From Cytophagaceae bacterium (GTDB lineage Bacteria; Bacteroidota; Bacteroidia; Cytophagales; Cytophagaceae), in NCBI GenBank assembly GCA_021151805.1, contig JAGKWN010000115.1, forward strand, positions 1 to 12,276: a stretch of DNA of 12,276 bases, in the 5' to 3' direction. The notes beneath the pieces were generated by a model that did not search any database, had not been told where the DNA came from, and saw only the letters and a list, made by a program, of their open reading frames with translations. Position numbers and translations under genes: made by a program. Within the stretch, counting starts at the first letter, position 1, and the number at the start of each line of letters is the position of its first letter. Shown here piece by piece: positions 6,822 through 12,276 of this stretch.

Positions 6822-7487
6822 TTATTGACCTACAGTAATGTTGTTATTTGATTTTCCTTTTATCGCAATGGTGCTCCAGATATCATGTTTATATAACACG
6901 GCCTTTTTACTTGGAGATACAGTATAGTTCATGGCATTGCCATTCGCTACTGTTGTATCAAAGCGGCAGATTACGGTGTATTCTGACTTCTGTAGCATTT
7001 CTATGATCTGCGTGTTTGCGCTTTGAGTAAGATGATCTACTTCAGAACTATTGGCGTTACGCTTAAATATTCCGTTTTCGTAGGAATATAGCGTTAGCGC
7101 GGCAGGAGCTTTTTTGTCGTATGTTTTCCAGATGCTGTGTACAGCATTGTTGAGTGATGAAACATTCTTAAAATCGCAGGATAGGTTGTAGATGTAATTT
7201 GTATGATCCTGTTTGATCGTTACATTGCTGATACCATCTATACCTTGCAGTTTGGTTTTTACCTCGGTGATTTTACTGTCGATAACTGCTGTGGTTGGTA
7301 CCTTGTATTGTAAAATACTATCCTGACTACGTATTTTATCAATCTGATTTTTACTTTGGCTTAAGTTTACAATAAACTTATATGTACCGCTGCCATTTTT
7401 ATGAACAGTTACATCTTCAATAATCTCAAAGCAGGATGTTAGTGAAACGGATATAAATAACAGGATTCCGTAAAAAGAATATTTCAT
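6822..7487 (-). CDS. lipoprotein, first gene of the envelope operon
   Basis: This is a 221-residue lipoprotein. The signal peptide MKYSFYGILLFISVSLTSC gives a good lipobox (LTSC) with the acylated cysteine at residue 19. The mature protein begins FEIIEDVTVHKNGSGTYKF, a pattern of paired strands with a GSG turn. It is broadly like the start of LppM/DUF3153-type lipoproteins, where a C-x-x-x-x-D-V-T-V-x-x-D/N-G motif opens a beta domain; this is only a likeness. The middle (residues 45-90) includes a heptad-like helical stretch and an LQGIDGISNVTIKQD segment. It leads a three-gene minus-strand operon, with 26 bp to the next gene. The upstream 150 bp hold inverted repeats and a TATATTTA box that could be a weak promoter, but no good upstream partner box. 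Function unknown. Confidence 0.75.
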   Translation of the reverse strand: MKYSFYGILLFISVSLTSCFEIIEDVTVHKNGSGTYKFIVNLSQSKNQIDKIRSQDSILQYKVPTTAVIDSKITEVKTKLQGIDGISNVTIKQDHTNYIYNLSCDFKNVSSLNNAVHSIWKTYDKKAPAALTLYSYENGIFKRNANSSEVDHLTQSANTQIIEMLQKSEYTVICRFDTTVANGNAMNYTVSPSKKAVLYKHDIWSTIAIKGKSNNNITVGQ

Positions 7488-7524
7488 GAGATAAATAAAA
7501 AGAATGATGAATGATAAGTTAATG

Positions 7525-7552
7525 AATTATGAATTTAGTATCATTCATAATT
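7525..7552. repeat. AT-rich inverted repeat upstream of the envelope operon
   Basis: AATTATGAAT (7525-7534) and ATTCATAATT (7543-7552) form a perfect 10-bp stem with an 8-nt loop. It lies in the leader or promoter region of the lipoprotein gene starting at 7487. Its words match those of the inverted repeat at 475-511. Confidence 0.55.
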
Positions 7553-7555
7553 TGT

Positions 7556-7589
7556 TGTATGCTGTAACGTAACACTGGCATACAGTGTT
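7556..7589. repeat. two mutually exclusive small hairpins
   Basis: Two stems share bases here. TGTATGC (7556-7562) can pair with GCATACA (7578-7584), or AACACTG (7571-7577) can pair with CAGTGTT (7583-7589). Both are perfect 7-bp stems, and forming one excludes the other. They lie about 70-100 bp upstream of the envelope operon, on the far side of the AT-rich repeat. A regulatory role is possible but unproven. Confidence 0.35.
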
Positions 7590-7633
7590 TAAATATAATT
7601 GAATTTTAATCGTAAATTGATAATGCGGGACAT

Positions 7634-7674
7634 AAAAAGCGTGGTCCCGATAAACTATCGGGACCACGCTTTTT
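7634..7674 (-). terminator. rho-independent terminator of ettA
   Basis: This is a perfect 19-bp inverted repeat, AAAAAGCGTGGTCCCGATA (7634-7652) pairing with its complement at 7656-7674, around an AAC loop. On the minus strand it ends in five T residues. The long arm begins immediately after the ettA TAA (7677-7675). Being symmetrical, it could also stop transcription arriving from the other side. Confidence 0.92.
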
Positions 7675-9345
7675 TTATTTTACCAGTTTTTTATAACGGA
7701 TACGCTGAGGCCCAACATCACCCAGGCGTTTTTTCTTATTCTCTTCGTAATCTGAGTAGTTACCTTCAAACCAATATACCTGCGAATCGCCTTCAAAAGC
7801 CAGGATGTGTGTCGCCACACGATCCAGGAACCAACGATCGTGGGAAATAATTACCGCACAACCTCCAAAGTTCTCCAGCGCTTCTTCAAGTGCTCTCAAG
7901 GTATTTACATCCAAATCGTTGGTAGGTTCATCCAATAACAGGAGGTTAGCTCCGGTTTTTAGCGTCATGGCAAGGTGCACACGGTTACGCTCACCACCCG
8001 ATAACACACCAATCTTTTTCTCCTGGTCTGAACCACCAAAGTTGAAACGGCTTACATAAGCTCTTGAGTTTACTTGCTTATTGCCGAGCATCAGGTGTTC
8101 TGTACCTCCGGATATGGTTTCAAACACAGACTTTTCAGGATCTAAGCCGGAGTGTTCCTGGTCATAATAACCAATATCTACTGTTTCACCTACAGCAAAC
8201 GAGCCTGAGTCGGGCTGAGCCTGGCCGGTGATCAGTTTAAACAAGGTTGTTTTACCAGCACCGTTGGGACCGATGATCCCTACAATACCACCTTGCGGCA
8301 GGTTAAAGCTCAGGTCATCAAACAATAATTTGTCGCCAAATGCTTTGGATACATGTTGTACTTCAATGACTTTATTTCCAAGACGGCGACCCGCCGGAAT
8401 GAACATTTCCAGTCTTTCTTCTTTATCTTTTGTTTCTTCGCCTAATAACTTATCGTATGCGCTGATACGGGCCTTAGACTTCGCCTGACGAGCTTTAGGT
8501 GACATGCGCACCCATTCAAGCTCTCGCTGTAACGTTTTCTGACGTTTGGATTCAGACTTCTCTTCCTGTGCAAGACGGGTTTGTTTCTGATCCAGCCATG
8601 AGGAGTAATTGCCTTTCCACGGAATACCTTCACCGCGGTCAAGTTCCAGGATCCAGCCTGCAACGTTATCCAGGAAGTATCTGTCGTGCGTTACAGCAAT
8701 TACTGTACCGGCATATTGTTGTAAGTGTTGTTCCAACCAGTCTACAGACTCTGCATCCAGGTGGTTGGTAGGTTCATCCAATAATAAAACATCCGGTTCC
8801 TGTAGCAACAATCTGCAAAGGGCCACACGTCTTTTTTCACCACCCGATAAATGTTCAATTTTAGCATCGCCCGGAGGGCAGCGAAGTGCATCCATCGCGC
8901 GCTCCAGCTTCGTATCCAGTTCCCAGGCATTGTGCTGGTCCAGTAACTCCTGGATGCGGCCTTGCTCTTCGATCAGTTTGGTCATCTGATCATCGCTCAT
9001 TTCTTCGCCGAATTTCAGGTTGATATCTTCAAACTTCTTCAACAGGTCAACAACTTCCTGAACACCTTCTTCAACAATTTCCTTCACTGTTTTAGTCGGG
9101 TCAAGCTTTGGTTCCTGCTCCAGCATACCAACGGAATAACCCGGACTGAAGGCTACGTCGCCGATGTATTCTTTATCGATACCGGCAATGATTTTAAGTA
9201 AGGTAGACTTACCCGAACCGTTTAAACCCAGCACACCGATTTTGGCGCCATAAAAAAACGACAGGTAAATATTTTTAATGATTTGTCTTTTGGGTGGAAT
9301 GATTTTACTCACACCAGCCATGGAGAATATAATTTGCTCGCTCAT
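7675..9345 (-). CDS. ettA: energy-dependent translational throttle protein EttA (ABC-F ATPase)
   Basis: This encodes a 556-residue ABC-F protein with two ATPase domains in one chain and no membrane segment. The first domain has Walker A GLNGSGKST (40-48), signature LSGGE (166-170) and Walker B LLLDEP (187-192). The second has GPNGAGKTT (359-367), LSGGE (448-452) and LLLDEP (469-474). Between Walker A and the signature of domain 1 lies the charged 'arm' (about 84-135) that contacts the ribosome. The linker (about 240-325) is rich in Arg and Lys and fits the P-site tRNA interaction motif. The start, MSEQIIFSMAGVSKIIPPKRQIIKNIYLSFFYGAKIG, is characteristic of EttA rather than Uup or YheS. EttA binds the ribosomal E site and links entry into elongation to the ATP/ADP ratio. 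The length is normal for the family. It is transcribed alone; the promoter in 9346-9500 is not clear. Confidence 0.95.
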   Translation of the reverse strand: MSEQIIFSMAGVSKIIPPKRQIIKNIYLSFFYGAKIGVLGLNGSGKSTLLKIIAGIDKEYIGDVAFSPGYSVGMLEQEPKLDPTKTVKEIVEEGVQEVVDLLKKFEDINLKFGEEMSDDQMTKLIEEQGRIQELLDQHNAWELDTKLERAMDALRCPPGDAKIEHLSGGEKRRVALCRLLLQEPDVLLLDEPTNHLDAESVDWLEQHLQQYAGTVIAVTHDRYFLDNVAGWILELDRGEGIPWKGNYSSWLDQKQTRLAQEEKSESKRQKTLQRELEWVRMSPKARQAKSKARISAYDKLLGEETKDKEERLEMFIPAGRRLGNKVIEVQHVSKAFGDKLLFDDLSFNLPQGGIVGIIGPNGAGKTTLFKLITGQAQPDSGSFAVGETVDIGYYDQEHSGLDPEKSVFETISGGTEHLMLGNKQVNSRAYVSRFNFGGSDQEKKIGVLSGGERNRVHLAMTLKTGANLLLLDEPTNDLDVNTLRALEEALENFGGCAVIISHDRWFLDRVATHILAFEGDSQVYWFEGNYSDYEENKKKRLGDVGPQRIRYKKLVK

Positions 9346-9391
9346 AATAATGATTAATGAAGAGGTAAATATCGGAAAAAGTTTTTAGTTT

Positions 9392-9471
9392 CTAGGTACT
9401 AGTTACCAGACTAAGCTAATTCAATCTAATCGTAATTCACTTAAGTCTAGTAACTGGAAACTAATACCTAG
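9392..9471. repeat. imperfect inverted repeat in the ettA / DUF2795 divergent region
   Basis: CTAGGTACTAGTTACCAG (9392-9409) is complementary in 16 of 18 positions to CTGGAAACTAATACCTAG (9454-9471). The 44 bases between contain the near-repeated words TAATTCAATCTAAT and CGTAATTCA. The words CTAGT and TAACTGG recur, giving it the look of a dispersed intergenic repeat. It lies upstream of ettA on the minus strand and just ahead of the DUF2795 promoter. Confidence 0.55.
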
Positions 9472-9504
9472 TGTCTAATTCTTTTCCACATTTTCGAAAA
9501 AAAG

Positions 9505-9534
9505 TTTGTATTCCTAATTAATATTTTATTTTTG
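9505..9534 (+). promoter_or_regulatory. Bacteroidota-type promoter for the DUF2795 gene
   Basis: TTTG (9505-9508), 18 nt, then TATTTTTG (9527-9534) matches the consensus TTTG-N19-TAnnTTTG at every fixed base, with a spacer one base short. Transcription should start near 9541, giving a leader of about 22 nt. Confidence 0.82.
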
Positions 9535-9550
9535 CACGGAAGTTCAAAAC

Positions 9551-9555
9551 GAGGA
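9551..9555 (+). promoter_or_regulatory. Shine-Dalgarno site of the DUF2795 gene
   Basis: GAGGA lies 7 nt before the ATG at 9563. A good Shine-Dalgarno match is unusual among the genes in this window and, together with the strong promoter, suggests high expression. Confidence 0.6.
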
Positions 9556-9562
9556 ACAAATT

Positions 9563-9784
9563 ATGTATTGGACACTAGAATTAGCTTCCTACCTGGAAGA
9601 TGCTCCCTGGCCAGCAACAAAAGATGAGTTGATTGACTTTTCTGTGCGTTCTGGTACACCTCTTGAAGTAATTGAAAACTTACAAGAGCTGGAAGACGAT
9701 GGTCAACCGTATGAAAGTATCGAAGAAATCTGGCCGGATTATCCGTCAAAAGATGATTTCTTCTTTAATGAAGACGAATATTAA
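9563..9784 (+). CDS. DUF2795 domain protein
   Basis: This is a 73-residue, strongly acidic protein with no signal peptide. Residues about 5 to 56 fit DUF2795, a small helical domain common in Bacteroidota and Actinobacteria: LASYLEDAPWPATKDELIDFSVRSG, then a helix VIENLQELEDDG and YESIEEIWPDYP. The 'PATKDEL' helix start and the 'L..L.D....Y.SIEEIW' end are the recognisable features. The C-terminus (DDFFFNEDEY) is acidic and probably flexible. The biochemical role of the family is not established. The gene has the best promoter and ribosome-binding site in the window, so it is likely abundant. A terminator-like hairpin follows within 5 bp, and an ABC ATPase begins 37 bp after its stop codon in the same reading frame. 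Confidence 0.9.
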   Translation: MYWTLELASYLEDAPWPATKDELIDFSVRSGTPLEVIENLQELEDDGQPYESIEEIWPDYPSKDDFFFNEDEY

Positions 9785-9788
9785 TCGA

Positions 9789-9813
9789 AAGCCGGGATTA
9801 TACCCGGCTTTTT
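9789..9813 (+). terminator. terminator or attenuator after the DUF2795 gene
   Basis: AAGCCGGG (9789-9796) pairs perfectly with CCCGGCTT (9803-9810) around an ATTATA loop. A run of five T follows (9809-9813), interrupted by A and then four more T. It should terminate most transcripts from the DUF2795 promoter. The ABC gene start at 9821 lies only 7 bp after it, so that gene depends on readthrough or on an unseen promoter. Confidence 0.8.
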
Positions 9814-9820
9814 ATTTTCA

Positions 9821-10474
9821 TTGCCCCACGCATTGAATAACTTACTTATTTCTGATTTGGCTGTTCGTATTAACAACAAGACCATTATTGAGTCTTTTAA
9901 TATGGCAGCACAACCCGGCGATACCGTCTTTATCACAGGAGACAATGGCTCGGGTAAATCCACGATTTTAAAGGCGATCGCCCGTTATCAGCCTATTGCC
10001 GGCGGCACCATCAGTTTGGCTGCCAAAAATGCGTTTCATTTTTCTCTATCAGAATGGCATCAGCACGTACATTACCTGCCGCAGCACAATCCGCTGGCCT
10101 TTCCTGTGAAAGTAAAAGATCTGCTTCTAATGGCTTTTTACCGTGATAAGAAATGGTTTGACAGCTACTCCAATCAGCATTTGCAGCAGGTGGAACAGCT
10201 TGCCGGCATATTTAATATCTCGCAGTTACTGGACCGTAATGCAAAAGAACTTTCGGGCGGAGAACTGCAACTGTGCTGGCTGGTACAGTCTTTACTGGCA
10301 AAGCCGGAGGTATTACTGCTGGATGAACCTACTCAATATCTGGATGCGAAAAACCGCACGGCATTTTTTTCAATACTTCATACCGTACAATTGGCAACAC
10401 CATTCATTTGTTTATTTGTAACCCATGATCTGCCTTTTAAGAAAGAAGATTATGGAACGGTAATATCCCTGTAA
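9821..10474 (+). CDS. orphan ABC transporter ATP-binding protein
   Basis: This 217-residue protein is one complete ABC ATPase domain. Walker A is GDNGSGKST (40-48), the Q-loop is LPQHN with Gln88, the signature is LSGGE (144-148), Walker B is EVLLLDE (163-169), the D-loop is YLDA, and the switch His is His202 in VTHD. It is thus fully equipped to hydrolyse ATP, and by general type it belongs with transporter ATPases rather than ABC-F proteins. It ends soon after the switch His, so it lacks a long C-terminal regulatory region. No permease or binding-protein gene is nearby, so the substrate is unknown. No ATG precedes the first strand (LLISDLAVRINNKTII), so TTG at 9821 or TTG at 9833 must be the start; the first ATG (residue 28) would delete core strands. 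No Shine-Dalgarno site is seen. Confidence 0.82.
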   Translation: MPHALNNLLISDLAVRINNKTIIESFNMAAQPGDTVFITGDNGSGKSTILKAIARYQPIAGGTISLAAKNAFHFSLSEWHQHVHYLPQHNPLAFPVKVKDLLLMAFYRDKKWFDSYSNQHLQQVEQLAGIFNISQLLDRNAKELSGGELQLCWLVQSLLAKPEVLLLDEPTQYLDAKNRTAFFSILHTVQLATPFICLFVTHDLPFKKEDYGTVISL

Positions 10475-10565
10475 TTCCGCCTGAATTCATAGAAAAATAT
10501 TACATAATATAATTTAAGTACTATTTTATAGCTATTTTAGAGTATTATCAATTGTATCCCATCTG

Positions 10566-12215
10566 ATGAGACTCCACAAAATTTTATCTATTGCGTTGCT
10601 AGTAACCATATTCTTTTCCTGCCACAAGAAAGAAGATGAAGCCGCGCAACCAACAACTTCTACCCATGTACATACAAATGGCACAGATATTCTTGACGCC
10701 AATGGTAATAAGCTTTATCTGCGTGGAGTAGCCTTTGGTAATGAAGTATGGACGGATGTTGAAATTCCATCCACCCACCATGCAGAGGTGGATTACGGAC
10801 GTGTACACGATATGGGCATGAATGCCATTCGTTTTTACATGAATTATAAAACGTTTGAAGATGACGCAAATCCATATGTTTATAAAACAAGCGGGTGGGA
10901 CTGGATTGATCAGAATATTACCTGGGCAAAGAATCACAATGTGTATCTGATCCTGAATATGCACGTACCGCAGGGCGGCTTTCAGTCAAATGGCAATGGT
11001 GGTGCATTGTGGAACAATCCGGAAAATCAGGCGCGTTTAAAAGCATTGTGGTTTAATATTGCCAAACGGTATGCCAACGAACCTGTTATTGCGGGATTTG
11101 ATTTGTTGAATGAACCGGTGGTAACCACATCGATTGATCAGTGGAAAAACTTTGCGCAGGATATTATTGATACGATTCGTACAGTCAATAAAACACATAT
11201 GATTGTTGTTGAACGTGTCAATGCAGTTGGTACAGACTGGTCGAGCAATGCAGATATGAATTTCTTTGAATTGAATGACAACAACCTTGCATATGAATTT
11301 CATTTTTATTCACCGATGGAATTTACGCATCAGGGAGCAGACTGGATTACGAATCCGCCAATACCCCAAGGGCAGGTATATCCTGATCTCAATAAATCAT
11401 ATGTAACCGGAACATCAAGTTTTTTGACAGCTACCTTTTCTAATCCTAAGATTACCACCGGTACATATGACTGGACCGAATATGTTGAATCTCCCAAATT
11501 TAAGATCAATGATGCAAAGATAAAATTGTGCCAGCCTTCAGTGGTTAACCGGGCTAATACAGGGAAGATCTGGGTGGATGATATTGTGGTAAAGGAATAC
11601 GACGAGAATAATAATTTTGTAAGGACCGTTTGGAACATCGATATAACTTCTTATGATGGCTGGTACTACTGGAGTCAGGATGGTTCGGGCAGTGCGGGCA
11701 CAGATCTTACAACCGGACATTCAAATTCGAATTCTGTTTACATGCAGAGCTCAGCCAGTGATGCGAACCTAAGCAACAATAAATATAAATTTATACCTAA
11801 ACAAGGTTATTCATATACCATCAGCGGTTGGGTGAAAGGAGAGAATGTAACGGTTGGCTCGGCTGCCATGTTCCGTCTGGATTGTGAACAAATATCTGCT
11901 GGCGGGGCTGTATATGCTTTTGATAAAGCATACCTGGCTTCACAGGTTGATCAGTATTATCAATGGACGAAAGCGCACAACCGGCCTTTGTTCCTTGGTG
12001 AATTTGGTGCCATTCAATATGCGTTTATAAGTGACCGCGGCGGTATTCAATGGGTTAACGATATGATTGATATTTTAAAAGAACGCGAAGCGCATTTTAC
12101 GTATCATGATTATCATGAAGATAATTTTGGTCTGTATAAGGGGTATGGCTCACCCGTAGATCCTACAAAATGCAACCAGCCATTGATCGATCTGTTTAAA
12201 TCAAAACTGCCGTAA
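10566..12215 (+). CDS. lipid-anchored GH5 glycoside hydrolase (probable endoglucanase) with an inserted CBM-like domain
   Basis: This is a 549-residue lipoprotein: signal peptide with FFSC (Cys19), then KKEDE, a charged stretch resembling the surface-export signal of Bacteroidota lipoproteins. The GH5 TIM barrel starts near residue 38 (ILDANGNKLYLRGVAFG). Its hallmark residues are Arg89 (AIRFY), His133 (LNMH), Asn182 and the acid/base Glu183 (LLNEP), His246 and Tyr248 (EFHFY), and the nucleophile Glu479 (FLGEFG). The usual Trp on the last strand appears to be Phe511 (HFTYHDYHE). Between His246 and Glu479, residues about 277-441 form an inserted beta module like CBM4/9 (IWVDDIVV, GYSYTISGWVKG). 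The likely substrates are beta-1,4-glucans or related hemicelluloses; specificity cannot be told from sequence. There is no type IX secretion C-terminal domain, consistent with lipid anchoring. It appears monocistronic, with 91 AT-rich bases upstream and only a weak TATTTTAG box (10533-10540). Confidence 0.88.
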   Translation: MRLHKILSIALLVTIFFSCHKKEDEAAQPTTSTHVHTNGTDILDANGNKLYLRGVAFGNEVWTDVEIPSTHHAEVDYGRVHDMGMNAIRFYMNYKTFEDDANPYVYKTSGWDWIDQNITWAKNHNVYLILNMHVPQGGFQSNGNGGALWNNPENQARLKALWFNIAKRYANEPVIAGFDLLNEPVVTTSIDQWKNFAQDIIDTIRTVNKTHMIVVERVNAVGTDWSSNADMNFFELNDNNLAYEFHFYSPMEFTHQGADWITNPPIPQGQVYPDLNKSYVTGTSSFLTATFSNPKITTGTYDWTEYVESPKFKINDAKIKLCQPSVVNRANTGKIWVDDIVVKEYDENNNFVRTVWNIDITSYDGWYYWSQDGSGSAGTDLTTGHSNSNSVYMQSSASDANLSNNKYKFIPKQGYSYTISGWVKGENVTVGSAAMFRLDCEQISAGGAVYAFDKAYLASQVDQYYQWTKAHNRPLFLGEFGAIQYAFISDRGGIQWVNDMIDILKEREAHFTYHDYHEDNFGLYKGYGSPVDPTKCNQPLIDLFKSKLP

Positions 12216-12224
12216 TGCAGTTTT
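12203..12224 (+). terminator. weak hairpin over the GH5 stop codon
   Basis: AAAACTGC (12203-12210) pairs perfectly with GCAGTTTT (12217-12224), with the TAA stop inside the loop. The T run is only four long and part of the stem, so termination would be weak. A second small AT-rich stem, CATATAA/TTATATG, lies at 12226-12243. The remaining bases to 12276 contain no gene I can support. Confidence 0.4.
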
Positions 12225-12276
12225 ACATATAAAAAATTATATGCGCCCAATGTGTACACGTTTGGCCGTATATAAT

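Noticed and set aside
7805..9201. Several open frames antisense to ettA
   Set aside because: They are opposite-strand shadows of a highly conserved gene, with no domain or start signal of their own.
10599..11720. Minus-strand open frames inside the GH5 gene
   Set aside because: They are shadows of the GH5 coding frame and are rich in Cys, His and Ile, as expected for antisense translation.
1..12276. Search by eye for CRISPR arrays, tRNAs, insertion sequences and phage genes
   Set aside because: No regularly spaced repeats, cloverleaf-type sequences, transposase or integrase motifs were seen.

Overview
The window looks like chromosomal DNA from an AT-rich member of the Bacteroidota, most plausibly a Cytophaga-like cellulose degrader (inference). 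The sequence evidence is: promoters of the Bacteroidota type (TTTG, about 19 nt, then TAnnTTTG), few Shine-Dalgarno sites, many lipoprotein signals, envelope protein families typical of the phylum, a DUF2795 protein, and a lipid-anchored GH5 glycoside hydrolase. There is no transposase, integrase, tRNA, rRNA or CRISPR array.

Layout. 1-1001 (+): a small lipoprotein of unknown function, then a DUF1905/YdeI-OmdA-type protein, separated by an AT-rich inverted repeat. 1043-1816 (-): a monohaem cytochrome-like lipoprotein, and upstream of it rpsT (ribosomal protein S20) with a clear terminator and promoter. 1949-3278 (+): a secreted zinc hydrolase of the phospholipase C / S1-P1 nuclease superfamily, driven by a promoter placed back to back with that of rpsT, then a 90-residue orphan. 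3294-7487 (-): a three-gene envelope operon, read lipoprotein, large secreted protein, membrane-anchored protein; the last two are diverged paralogues of each other. 7675-9345 (-): the ABC-F translation factor EttA, ending in a strong hairpin terminator that abuts its stop codon. 9563-10474 (+): a DUF2795 protein with a near-ideal promoter and a Shine-Dalgarno site, then a terminator-like hairpin and an orphan ABC ATPase that starts at TTG. 10566-12215 (+): a GH5 lipoprotein whose catalytic barrel is interrupted by a carbohydrate-binding-like module.

How the genes work together. Two genes are housekeeping translation genes (rpsT, ettA). Most of the others encode envelope or secreted proteins: several lipoproteins, a secreted metallohydrolase, a paralogue pair, and a polysaccharide hydrolase probably displayed on the cell surface. 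I see no complete multi-gene defence or secretion system. The most original items are the GH5 barrel with what appears to be a circularly permuted CBM4/9-like insert, and the uncharacterised three-gene envelope operon with tandem paralogues.
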